From: Acidobacteriota bacterium
GTDB lineage: Bacteria; Acidobacteriota; Terriglobia; Acidiferrales; UBA7541
Reading direction: 5' to 3'
Length of the DNA stretch: 64,000 bases
NCBI GenBank assembly: GCA_003224235.1
Contig: QHYU01000141.1
Span: forward strand, 1-64,000
Shown: positions 24,184 to 31,802 of the stretch, one piece after another
How positions within the stretch are numbered: position 1 is the stretch's first letter
Layout: each line of letters begins with the position of its first letter
The notes under the pieces: generated by a model
The model's input: the letters and a program-made list of their open reading frames with translations, nothing else
What the model was told of the DNA's origin: nothing
The model's database searches: none
Made by a program: the position numbers and the translations under genes

Positions 24184-24954
24184 TCAGAGGTCGGGCCGGC
24201 CGGCGGCGCGCATCTTGCGCGGCTCGAATTCGGCGCGGATGGAAATCGAGTCCGGCCGACCAGGGCGCGCGGTCTTTGCGGTGGCCTTACAGTGAAACAC
24301 TACTCGATCGGCGTCCGGGCTCACCGTCGGCCGCCCTTCGATCTGACGCAGAAAGTGAAACTCCACGAAGTCTTCTCCCGCCTTCACTCCCTCGACGAAA
24401 CGGGCGTCGGAGACATCGAGCGATAGCCCTCCAGGCACTTCCAGGAAGACTGTCTCGCGCAAATTTTCAGTGGAGTCGCTGAGAATACGCAGCGCTTCCG
24501 TGCCCTCAACGATGAGCACGAAGTCCTTCAGCTCATCCGCTCGCAGCGGCTCCCGCAGCGCTGCGGGGTCGCGCAACTGGCGCAAACGCTGCTGCGCCAG
24601 GCGCACCGTCTTCGCCGACCACCACAGCACGGGCACCTCGGATTTAGGCTGTCGCCCAAATTGCGCGCGCTCCACCGCGGTGGCCCGGTTTGCGTTGGGC
24701 AATTCGACCCGGCGGTTGGTGAGCGGATCGATGTAGCGCTTTTCAAAAGTCAGTTCGACAGCGGTTTTCGCCGGGCTCCAGGGCGAGTCGCTCAGGATTT
24801 GGTAGGTCTCGGCCAGGTTCCACTGCTGGGGCCGCTTGTCCCAGGGCTCCCCGGCGAGGCTGCTGATGGCCAGGACGAAAACTGCCAGCCAGATTAACCG
24901 TTTCAGACCTGCGCTTCGTGTTCGAGCGCTCTGCCTGAAGTCCGATATTGCCAT
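24184..24954 (-). CDS. exported GWxTD-region-like protein of unknown function
   Basis: The 256-residue protein begins with a signal peptide (LKRLIWLAVFVLAISSLAG). Its opening, EPWDKRPQQWNLAETYQILSDSPW, resembles a group of acidobacterial exported proteins related to GWxTD-domain proteins. The remainder is beta-rich with no catalytic motif (ELKDFVLIVEGTEALRILSD, DFVEFHFLRQIEGRPTVSPDADRVVFHC). Its role is unknown. The ATG at 24954 is used. The gene converges on the M24 gene and small membrane frame. Confidence 0.7.
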   Translation of the reverse strand: MAISDFRQSARTRSAGLKRLIWLAVFVLAISSLAGEPWDKRPQQWNLAETYQILSDSPWSPAKTAVELTFEKRYIDPLTNRRVELPNANRATAVERAQFGRQPKSEVPVLWWSAKTVRLAQQRLRQLRDPAALREPLRADELKDFVLIVEGTEALRILSDSTENLRETVFLEVPGGLSLDVSDARFVEGVKAGEDFVEFHFLRQIEGRPTVSPDADRVVFHCKATAKTARPGRPDSISIRAEFEPRKMRAAGRPDL

Positions 24955-25119
24955 ATGAAACAAGATCGCAGCCCCTACTCTTCAAATCCCATACTAGGAT
25001 TGCTAATCGGTTGCGTCAATAGCGGAGCCGCAGCGTGGCACTTCGTTCCTGCTGTCGCAATTCCGTATGATTGCGGGCTCCGGGCCACCGCTGCTTTCGC
25101 CGTGTTCCGCCAGGTTCAC

Positions 25120-26109
25120 TCAACGCGGCAGGTAGCGCTTCGGCATCTTCACAACCACCGCGTAGTTCGGATCGACCATATTGGCCACGCGGATCTGAGT
25201 GAGTTGCGAGACCGTCTGGTAAGCCTCCCACTTGTCAAATTTGTAGTCTGCCTCGAGCCACTCTACCATTTCCACCGCAGCAATACGCAGGGCATCGGAC
25301 AGGGGTCGCACGCTGCCGATCGTCATAATGAATTCGCTCGTTTCGATGCGCGGCCAGGCGAGCTTGCGTCCTTTGATCACGTCGAACTGGAAAATGACTT
25401 CCATGGTGGTCTCCAGCCCCGAGCCGCAGAGTTCGCCATCGCCTTGCAGGGCGTGGCCATCGCCGAAATAGAAGTAAGCGCCATCGTGGAAGATAGGGAG
25501 ATAGAGGGTCGCGCCCTCTGCGACGTCGCTCACGTCCATGTTTCCGCCGAAATTGCCCGGCCACAGCCCGGCCCAAGCTTGTTCGCCTTCCGGTGCGACG
25601 GCCACGCGGCCCAGCATCGGGCTGAGAGGAACCTCCAGGCGCTTCTTGCTCTCCGGCAAGTCGAGTACGCCGAGCGTGCCGTTCTTCTCGAGCCGCCAGA
25701 CGTAGCGCCGCGCGGGAATGGGCGGGTTGAGCATACGGGTGTAGCGGTCGCTGGCGATGGCGCTGATGAAACCCGGAGTATGGGTGGAAACAGCGTGATC
25801 ACGGTTCGGGTGCAGTCGCAAGATCTTCACCGCCAGCGTGTCGTTCGTCGTGGCGCCCTCGATGTAGAAGGGTCCCACCTCGCCCGGCCACTCGCCGCCG
25901 GCCCGGGCATAGTAGCCGCCGTAGAGCGTCTCGGTTTCGACGATATCGCCGGGGTTCAACCGCAGCACCGGCTCGCGAACGGCGAACGTTTGCACGCCAG
26001 TAGTGGGCTTGAAGCGCTTGGTCTCCGCTCCCAGGTGCGTGGAAAGTGCCAGCAGCAGTCCGGCAGCGGCTGTCAGTGATTTTCCAAGCGATTTACGCCG
26101 ATGAAGCAT
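25120..26109 (-). CDS. exported acetamidase/formamidase family protein
   Basis: The 329-residue protein of the FmdA/AmdA family hydrolyses short amides to acid and ammonia in characterised members. It has a signal peptide (KSLTAAAGLLLALSTHLGAE), unusual for an enzyme known mostly from the cytoplasm. Family marks are VLRLNPGDIVETETLYGG, GPFYIEGATTNDTLAVKILRL, PGNFGGNMDVSDVAEGATLYLPIFHDGAYFYFGDGHALQGDGE and EVIFQFDVIKG. These include the His/Asp/Glu metal and catalytic region. GGGGAGGT precedes the ATG at 26109, fixing the start. Substrate in this periplasmic form is unknown. Confidence 0.88.
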   Translation of the reverse strand: MLHRRKSLGKSLTAAAGLLLALSTHLGAETKRFKPTTGVQTFAVREPVLRLNPGDIVETETLYGGYYARAGGEWPGEVGPFYIEGATTNDTLAVKILRLHPNRDHAVSTHTPGFISAIASDRYTRMLNPPIPARRYVWRLEKNGTLGVLDLPESKKRLEVPLSPMLGRVAVAPEGEQAWAGLWPGNFGGNMDVSDVAEGATLYLPIFHDGAYFYFGDGHALQGDGELCGSGLETTMEVIFQFDVIKGRKLAWPRIETSEFIMTIGSVRPLSDALRIAAVEMVEWLEADYKFDKWEAYQTVSQLTQIRVANMVDPNYAVVVKMPKRYLPR

Positions 26110-26423
26110 CGCAGACCTCCCCGCAGTGTGGGTGCGAAAACAGAAAGCTGCGCAGTCTATCATGCCGGCGGGCACATGCGCAGGCGCGTGCGGCACACGC
26201 CGGCCCGATCTGCGGCTTTGCAGATCAGCAGAGGACGATTTTGTGGTGCTGGCGGGTGACTGCGCGGCCTCGACGATCGCCGGGTAACTGAACTGAAGCA
26301 GGAATCGCCAAAGAGAATAAGAAGCGCGGCAGCGCCCGCGTTCGGCCCCGCAAATCCTGTTGCCCGCTGTTTCGATCTGAAGGAAGATGGCGGGCTCACG
26401 GGTTGGACACCGAGCGAGGAACT
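26110..26423. other. divergent promoter region, no gene seen
   Basis: This gap of about 314 bases separates the amidase from the TauE/SafE pair, which are read away from each other. No coding frame, RNA gene or strong hairpin stands out. Promoters for both directions are expected here. Confidence 0.4.
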
Positions 26424-26813
26424 ATGTGGATCGATATCATGGTACTGGGATTGGGGGTAGGGATCCTGGTGGGCTTGATGGGCATCGGTGGGGGAATAGT
26501 GTTGGTGCCGGCAATGGTGTACCTGCTTGGAATGGACCAGCACTTGGCGCAGGGAACGTCGCTATTCCTGCAATTGCCGCCGATCGGGGCGGGAGCGCTT
26601 TACCACTACTGGAAAGAGGGCCACGTGAACTGGCGCGCGGGAGTGGCATGCGCTACGGGCTTTCTCGTTGGGGGATATTTCGGCAGCGTTATAGCCATCC
26701 GAATTCCATCGAAGCATCTCCGCGGGATGTTCGGAGTCTTCTTGATGGTTTCAGCAGTAATGCTCTGGCCGAGGAGCAGTGGGCTAGAAACAGTGGGGAA
26801 AGCGAATGGCTGA
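26424..26813 (+). CDS. half-length TauE/SafE-type membrane permease (first of two)
   Basis: The 129-residue membrane protein equals one half of a TauE/SafE sulfite- or organosulfonate-exporter fold. The typical glycine-rich first segment is VLGLGVGILVGLMGIGGGIVLVPAMVYLLG, and the HLAQGTSLF motif follows. Four membrane segments can be drawn. GAGG lies seven bases before the ATG at 26424. Its end overlaps the next gene, a paralogue of the same size, by eight bases. Standard members have both halves in one chain of about 250 residues, so the two products probably assemble together. Confidence 0.82.
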   Translation: MWIDIMVLGLGVGILVGLMGIGGGIVLVPAMVYLLGMDQHLAQGTSLFLQLPPIGAGALYHYWKEGHVNWRAGVACATGFLVGGYFGSVIAIRIPSKHLRGMFGVFLMVSAVMLWPRSSGLETVGKANG

Positions 26814-27189
26814 CCGGCGCACCCTCCTGTGGGGGGTGTTTGCCCTAGCCAGTGGCGTGGGCGCGCTGGCCGGGCTTTTCGGTGTCGGTGGAGGCGCATT
26901 CTTCGTGCCCCTGCTAGTGCTGCTGTTCGGGTTTGAACAGCACGAGGCCCAAGGCACGAGCTTGTTCGCGTTGGTAGCGCCGACGGGCCTGCTGGCCTTC
27001 CTCACCTATTGGCAGGCAGGAAAAGTAGATTGGAAAGTCGGCTTGCTACTCATGCCCGGCGTCTTCCTGGGCGGGATGTTGGGCAGCCGATTGGCGCAGA
27101 GACTTACCCCGCGACGCATGCGGCATGTGTTTGCCGTGCTGCTTTTCATCCTGGGGGCCTGGCAAGCCCTATCCTCCTGGCTCCGTTAG
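26806..27189 (+). CDS. half-length TauE/SafE-type membrane permease (second of two)
   Basis: The 127-residue paralogue of the preceding gene has the same order of motifs: GALAGLFGVGGGAFFVPLLVLLFGFEQ, then HEAQGTSLF, WQAGKVDWKVGLLLMPGVFLGGMLG and a closing membrane helix. It starts inside the end of its partner, so the two are translated together. The substrate of such exporters ranges over sulfite, sulfonates and sulfolactate; it cannot be chosen here. The next operon (FadR regulator) starts about 170 bases later. Confidence 0.82.
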   Translation: MADRRTLLWGVFALASGVGALAGLFGVGGGAFFVPLLVLLFGFEQHEAQGTSLFALVAPTGLLAFLTYWQAGKVDWKVGLLLMPGVFLGGMLGSRLAQRLTPRRMRHVFAVLLFILGAWQALSSWLR

Positions 27190-27360
27190 AAAATGAGCTG
27201 TTTTCTGCGAGAGTAACCTAGGAATCTCCTCTTCTTTCAATTGCTTAGCTAACTCGCTTTATAAGACTGACTCCGGACACGCCAGAGCGGACCTTAATAT
27301 ATTTGCCTGGTGCACCCAGGTCCGCCGGATTTCGCTCCCTGCCTGCAACCAAGAAAGCTC

Positions 27361-27390
27361 TTGACAAGCACCCTCGGGCGTTGATATGAA
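27361..27390 (+). promoter_or_regulatory. sigma-70-type promoter of the oxalate locus
   Basis: A perfect TTGACA (27361-27366) and TATGAA (27385-27390) are 18 bases apart. Transcription would begin near 27397, inside the palindrome that follows, which is the classic layout of a repressed promoter. Confidence 0.65.
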
Positions 27391-28149
27391 GTGCGCCAGT
27401 GGTCTGATAACCAGACCAGTGGCCCGGGGAGAACGCACCTGGTAGCAACGGTAAAAGCCGAATTTGAGGCGGTCCGGAAGACCAAACTCTACGAAGAGGT
27501 TGCCAAGCAGATCCAACGACAGATTATTGAAGGGTCGCTGAAGCCCGGCGACAAGCTGCCCCCCGAGCGCGAACTGGCGGAAAAGTTCGAGGTCAGCCGA
27601 AGTTCTGTACGGGATGCCATTCGAGCCCTGGAATTGATCGGCTTGGTGGAGCCGCGCCAGGGGGATGGCACAGTCGTTTGCGACCTTTCGGCAGACTCGC
27701 TGGTGAATCCTCTGGCCACCATGCTGCTTCGCAAGCGTGAATTGGTGGGCGAACTCCTGGACGTGCGCAAAATGATTGAGCCGCCACTGGCGGCGCGCGC
27801 GGCTACCCACGCTGCCCCTGAGGAGATTGCCTACCTGGAAGCCATCCTGCGAAGGCAAAGAGAGAAGGTGCGCAGTGGGGAGTTGGCCATCGAAGAGGAC
27901 TCTGAGTTCCATTACACCATCGCACGGGCCGCCAAGAACAGCGTGGTGCTCAAAGTCTTAGACGTTTTGATGGACCTGCTGCGTGAGAGCCGGGCGCGCT
28001 CGCTGCAAGTGGAAGGGCGCCTACAGAGGTCCCTGGCAGGCCATCAGCGGATCTTGAACGCTATCAAGCGGCGCGACGCGGCCGGCGCCGAGGCTGCCAT
28101 GTATCAACACGTAGAAGAAATCGAGGAGATCGTACTGAAGAAGTTCTAG
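27391..28149 (+). CDS. GntR-family transcriptional regulator, FadR subfamily
   Basis: This DNA-binding regulator has an N-terminal winged helix (KLYEEVAKQIQRQIIEG, GDKLPPERELAEKFEVSRSSVRDAIRALELIGLVEPRQGDGTVV) and a helical FCD effector domain. The FCD metal-site residues are likely the Asp/His set in LLDVRKMIEPPLAARAA, SEFHYTIARAA and AGHQRILNAI. The GTG at 27391 is only nominal. It lies at the -10 box before the predicted transcript start, and GGGGAG at 27426-27431 is followed by a non-standard CTG at 27439, so the real start is likely near there. It precedes the oxidoreductase genes by 17 bases, forming one operon. Carboxylate ligands such as oxalate are plausible for this family. Confidence 0.88.
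   Translation: MRQWSDNQTSGPGRTHLVATVKAEFEAVRKTKLYEEVAKQIQRQIIEGSLKPGDKLPPERELAEKFEVSRSSVRDAIRALELIGLVEPRQGDGTVVCDLSADSLVNPLATMLLRKRELVGELLDVRKMIEPPLAARAATHAAPEEIAYLEAILRRQREKVRSGELAIEEDSEFHYTIARAAKNSVVLKVLDVLMDLLRESRARSLQVEGRLQRSLAGHQRILNAIKRRDAAGAEAAMYQHVEEIEEIVLKKF
27396..27422. promoter_or_regulatory. 27-bp palindromic operator, likely for the FadR-type regulator
   Basis: CCAGTGGTCTG (27396-27406) and CAGACCAGTGG (27412-27422) flank ATAAC. Ten of eleven arm bases match as an inverted repeat. It contains the TGGT/ACCA core common in sites of FadR-subfamily GntR regulators and overlaps the expected start of transcription, so autorepression is likely. Confidence 0.65.
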
Positions 28150-28166
28150 AGAACTGGAGGTTCCAG

Positions 28167-29345
28167 ATGGGCCGGCTATTCGCGGTGGAGATTGTTTATC
28201 GAGGAATTTTCCAGAAGACACTGGCCAAGAACATCAGCCGGGCGATCGTTCTGGCGGCGCACCAGGAAGGCAAGCCTGGCATCTCCTTCGGGCGTTACGG
28301 CGACAGCCCGGAGCGCAACGGGGTTCCGGCAAAAAACTTCGCCATCGTGGCCACCGACGACCAGACGCTCGAAGAGGGGATGGCCAAGTACGAGCCCAAG
28401 GAAGTGGACATCAGCATCGCCGTGGACGACACGCTGTGCAAGGGCGTAGAGTCGTGGGCGTGGTACGGGCTGCAGCCCATCAACCGGCTGCTGAAGCCAG
28501 GCGGCACGTTGATCGTGACCTCGCGCGAGGAGCCGGAAGCCCTCATCGAGATGTGCCACCGCAAGGAATACCCCTACCAACTGGCGATCGTGAAGGGCAT
28601 TCCCAGCTTCTCCGGCCTGTGGGTGTACAAGGAAGACCACAGCGACGTGCGCATCCTCGGCGCGATCGCCAAGGTCCTGCCGGAACTGTTCAGCCTGGAG
28701 TCGGTTCAGAAAGCCATCCGCGCCGAGTGGAAGGATGAGCTGAAGGCCACCTCGGCAGCGCGCTCCTACGAGCGCATCACCACGGTCACCGTGCCCCCGA
28801 ACCAGGGGAATCCCGAAGAGCCCTTTAAGTTTGAATTGCCAAAGTGGTCGGAGATGCGGGAAGGCGTCACCATTCCCGCCATTCCTCGGGGCCACGCCAT
28901 GGAGAATACGGCGACCCAGCAGGTCGGCGGCTGGCAGCCGGAGCGCAACCCGACCTTCAAGAAGTTCAGCACGCGCACTATGCGACCGGTCGTGGACTTC
29001 GATACCTGCATCAAGTGCACGCTGTGCTGGCTACAATGCCCGGACTCCTGCTTCGACGTCACCCCAGACGGCCTGTACGACGCGAATATGCAAGCGTGTT
29101 GCGGCTGTGGCGTCTGCGAGGCGGTCTGCCCGGTGCAGAAATGCGTCACCATGGTCAACGAGACGCAGTTCCGCGACAACGACAGCCAGTGGGAGATGTG
29201 GAACAAGGACAAGGAAGGCTACAAGAAGTGGCTGCTGGAGAAAATCGAGCACGGCCCAGGCCCGCAACGGTCGCACGGCTTCCGTTACCGCGGGCAATAT
29301 GAAGAGCAGGTCCCGGAAATGCTGGAGATCGCTCGCGAAGGCTAG
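28167..29345 (+). CDS. oxalate-type 2-oxoacid:ferredoxin oxidoreductase, fused gamma-delta subunit
   Basis: The 392-residue subunit joins the gamma domain (residues 1 to about 190, VEIVYRGIFQKTLAKNISRAIVLAA, RYGDSPERNGVPAKNF) to a ferredoxin-like delta domain. The two [4Fe-4S] motifs are Cys281-x2-Cys284-x2-Cys287-x3-Cys291-Pro and Cys311-x2-Cys314-x2-Cys317-x3-Cys321-Pro. It passes electrons from the TPP centre to ferredoxin. The gamma-delta fusion, combined with separate alpha and beta genes, is the subunit plan of Moorella oxalate oxidoreductase. A linker of roughly 80 residues (about 195-272) makes this chain longer than I expect. The start has GGAGG at a good distance. It is the first enzyme gene after the FadR regulator. 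Confidence 0.87.
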   Translation: MGRLFAVEIVYRGIFQKTLAKNISRAIVLAAHQEGKPGISFGRYGDSPERNGVPAKNFAIVATDDQTLEEGMAKYEPKEVDISIAVDDTLCKGVESWAWYGLQPINRLLKPGGTLIVTSREEPEALIEMCHRKEYPYQLAIVKGIPSFSGLWVYKEDHSDVRILGAIAKVLPELFSLESVQKAIRAEWKDELKATSAARSYERITTVTVPPNQGNPEEPFKFELPKWSEMREGVTIPAIPRGHAMENTATQQVGGWQPERNPTFKKFSTRTMRPVVDFDTCIKCTLCWLQCPDSCFDVTPDGLYDANMQACCGCGVCEAVCPVQKCVTMVNETQFRDNDSQWEMWNKDKEGYKKWLLEKIEHGPGPQRSHGFRYRGQYEEQVPEMLEIAREG

Positions 29346-29369
29346 AATCCGTCAAGGGGGAGAATTGTC

Positions 29370-30593
29370 ATGGCGCAGGCGGTAGCAAGTCTCGAGCAAC
29401 AGGCTGACAAGACAGCCCTGATCACCGGGAGCGAAGCCATTGCGGTGGCCTGCAAGCTGGCCGACGTGGACGTGATCACGGCCTACCCGATTCGTCCCTA
29501 CGATACGGTGATGCAATACGTGGCCAAGCTGGTGGCCAACGGGGAGCTGGATTGCGAATACATCGTCGCGGAAAGCGAACACTCACAGTTTGAGATCGTG
29601 AAACACGCCTCGGCGGTGGGGGCGCGCGTGTTCTGCGGCAGCAGCGGCGTGGGCTGGATGTACGCTTTCGAGGCGCTGACTGTGACCCCGGGTTTGCGTA
29701 TCCCCATGGTGGCCATGGTAGGCAACCGGGCCCTGGACGACCCCGGGGCCTTCGGCGTGGAGCACAACGACGCGCTGGCGGTGCGCGACCTGGGCTGGCA
29801 GCTCGTGTGGGTAGACAACCCACAGGAGGCGCTGGACACTGCGCTGATCGCCTATCGCGTGGCCGAGGACCGGCGCGTCTTCTTGCCCTGTGCCATCAGT
29901 TGCGACGGCGCCTTTCTGACCCACTCGCAGGCGCTGGTCAAGATCCCGTCGCAGGAGAAGGTGGACGCGTTCCTGCCCCCATATAATCGGGGCGATCTGC
30001 TGCTGCATCCCGACAACCCCATCACCGTGGCCCCTCAGGTCAACGAAGACTGGCTGATGGAGATCCGCCGTCAGACCGCGGCGGCCATGGAGCGGGCCTA
30101 CACCGTCATCCGCGAAGCTTACGCAGAGTTCGAGCAGATCTTCGGCCGCCGTTATGGAAACCCGTTCTTCGAGGAATACCAGACCGAGGACGCGGAGATC
30201 GTCCTGGTGGGCATGGGAACGCTCTCGACGCCGGTGAAAGTGGCCATCCGCGAAATGCGCAAGGAAGGGAAGAAAGTCGGCTTTGTGCGCGTGCGCTGGT
30301 TCCGGCCGTTTGCGGCCGAGGAGCTGGCCAAGACGCTCGGGCGCTTTTCCGCCGTGGGGATCATCGACCGCGATTTCTCCCTCGGCTCGCCGTACTTGAG
30401 CGGCGTGCTGGCCACTGAGGTGCGCGCGGCGATGTACCCGGCCGCGAAGCGGCCGCCGATGCTCGACTTCATCTGCGGCCTGGGCGGACGCGAGGTCACC
30501 TTGCCCGACGTGAAGAAGATGAGCGACATTGTTTATCATGCGGCGGAGGGCAAGCCGCAACCGTTAACCCAGTGGATCGGGTTGCGCGAATAG
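29370..30593 (+). CDS. oxalate-type 2-oxoacid:ferredoxin oxidoreductase, alpha subunit
   Basis: The 407-residue alpha subunit has the pyrimidine-binding PF domain I and the domain II (VRWFRPFAAEELAKTL). The motif that is YPITPSS in pyruvate enzymes is here YPIRPYD, with Tyr39 and Arg42, and Arg120 lies in MVGNRALDD. In Moorella oxalate oxidoreductase the residues Tyr28, Arg31 and Arg109 contact oxalate. All three here fall at a constant offset of 11, which is strong support for oxalate as substrate. The Glu in VAESEHSQFE fits the TPP-activating glutamate. GGGGGAG precedes the ATG. The Moorella residue numbers are from memory of the published structure. Confidence 0.85.
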   Translation: MAQAVASLEQQADKTALITGSEAIAVACKLADVDVITAYPIRPYDTVMQYVAKLVANGELDCEYIVAESEHSQFEIVKHASAVGARVFCGSSGVGWMYAFEALTVTPGLRIPMVAMVGNRALDDPGAFGVEHNDALAVRDLGWQLVWVDNPQEALDTALIAYRVAEDRRVFLPCAISCDGAFLTHSQALVKIPSQEKVDAFLPPYNRGDLLLHPDNPITVAPQVNEDWLMEIRRQTAAAMERAYTVIREAYAEFEQIFGRRYGNPFFEEYQTEDAEIVLVGMGTLSTPVKVAIREMRKEGKKVGFVRVRWFRPFAAEELAKTLGRFSAVGIIDRDFSLGSPYLSGVLATEVRAAMYPAAKRPPMLDFICGLGGREVTLPDVKKMSDIVYHAAEGKPQPLTQWIGLRE

Positions 30594-30642
30594 CGGGCCA
30601 GTCCGATCGCCTGACTCGTTTCAACCGCTAGGGAGGAAAGAG

Positions 30643-31668
30643 ATGGCCACTTTCGTAGACATTCAGCCCACGCAGCAACTGGACCCCATCAAAGGGGTCA
30701 AGAAGATGCCGCTCGAGGAGTTCTTCACCTCGGGCCACCGGACCTGCCAGGGCTGCGAATCGGCCCTGGTGATGAAGCTGATGGCCAAGGCGGCGGGGCC
30801 CCGGACTGTCGTGCTGGGCAGCACGGGGTGCATGTATGTGGCGAACACCACGTATTACAGCACGTCCTGGGTCGTGCCCTGGATGCACACGCAACTGGGC
30901 AGCAGCGGCTCGGCCGCGATGGGAGCGGCGTCGGGTCTGAAGGCATTGATGCGCAAGGGCAAGATCAAGGACGAGCCCATCAATGTGATCGCCTTCTGCG
31001 GCGATGGCGGCGGCGCGGACATGGGCCTGTCGGCGATCTCCGCGGCGCTGACGCATCCCGACTACAACCTCCTCATCCTGATGTACGACAATGAGTCCTA
31101 CGCCAACACCGATATTCAGCTTTCCGGCAGCACACCCTACGGCGCCCACACCACCTTCAGCCCTCCGGGCAAGATGAAGCGCATCATGCACCATCGCTGG
31201 AAGAAGAACATGGCGGGGATGCTGGCGGCGGGCCACCCCACATGCAAATACATCGCCACGGTGTGCATGTCCTATCCTCTGCAGGCGATGAACAGCGTGC
31301 GCAAAGCGCTCTCCATCGGCGGACCCACGTTCATTCACTCCCTCGACCCGTGCCCCAAGGGCTGGGACTACGATCCCATGCAATCGCACGAGATGGGCGA
31401 GTTGGCGGTGACGACGGGAGTCTGGCCGCTCTACGAGGTGGAAGAGGGCGTGATCAGACTGTACGGCAAGACGAAGGAGATCGCCGAAGGGCGCTACAAG
31501 CGGTTCCCGGTGCGCGACTACCTGCTCAGGCAGGGTCGCTTCGCGCACTTCACTGACGACGACATTGATTACTTCCAGAGCAAAGTGGACCAGATGTGGG
31601 ACAAGTGGTTGGTTCCCGGCGTGATCCCGTTCCTGAAAGAGGTGGAAACCGATCATCCGCCCAAGTAG
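30643..31668 (+). CDS. oxalate-type 2-oxoacid:ferredoxin oxidoreductase, beta subunit (TPP-binding)
   Basis: The 341-residue subunit binds thiamine diphosphate and one iron-sulfur cluster. The TPP motif runs from Gly120-Asp121-Gly122 (FCGDGGGADMG) to Asn150 (MYDNESYANTD). Cysteines Cys35 and Cys38 (RTCQGCESAL), Cys63 (GSTGCMY) and probably Cys208 (IATVCMSYP) are the expected cluster ligands. With the alpha and gamma-delta chains it would split oxalate into two CO2, reducing ferredoxin without CoA. GGAGG precedes the ATG. It is 49 bases after the alpha gene and is followed by a carrier gene 134 bases on. Confidence 0.87.
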   Translation: MATFVDIQPTQQLDPIKGVKKMPLEEFFTSGHRTCQGCESALVMKLMAKAAGPRTVVLGSTGCMYVANTTYYSTSWVVPWMHTQLGSSGSAAMGAASGLKALMRKGKIKDEPINVIAFCGDGGGADMGLSAISAALTHPDYNLLILMYDNESYANTDIQLSGSTPYGAHTTFSPPGKMKRIMHHRWKKNMAGMLAAGHPTCKYIATVCMSYPLQAMNSVRKALSIGGPTFIHSLDPCPKGWDYDPMQSHEMGELAVTTGVWPLYEVEEGVIRLYGKTKEIAEGRYKRFPVRDYLLRQGRFAHFTDDDIDYFQSKVDQMWDKWLVPGVIPFLKEVETDHPPK

Positions 31669-31679
31669 AACACGGGCGG

Positions 31680-31733
31680 GACCCTGCCGCTCGACCTTGC
31701 TTCGTGCTTCTTCCTCAAGTAAGGAGCAGGGTC
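31680..31733 (+). other. stem-loop between the beta-subunit and carrier genes
   Basis: GACCCTGC (31680-31687) and GCAGGGTC (31726-31733) form a perfect eight-base stem around a 38-base loop. It could lower transcript flow into the carrier gene or protect the upstream message end; there is no T tract. Confidence 0.4.
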
Positions 31734-31802
31734 AGGGGGAAATAGTAGAGTCAGAGTAATGCTTGCGTATCCATGGGGCCCTTAAGCCTAGGAGGTGCAA
31801 AC

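Noticed and set aside
22441-24426. 661-codon plus-strand frame around the second M24 gene
   Set aside because: It reads the M24 gene in a wrong frame, with Arg/Ala/Gly-rich nonsense; the real M24 frame (22571-23953) has a signal peptide and metal ligands.
29583-31656. Long minus-strand frames across the oxidoreductase alpha and beta genes
   Set aside because: These 325- and 342-codon frames are His/Arg/Val-rich reverse readings of strongly supported plus-strand genes.
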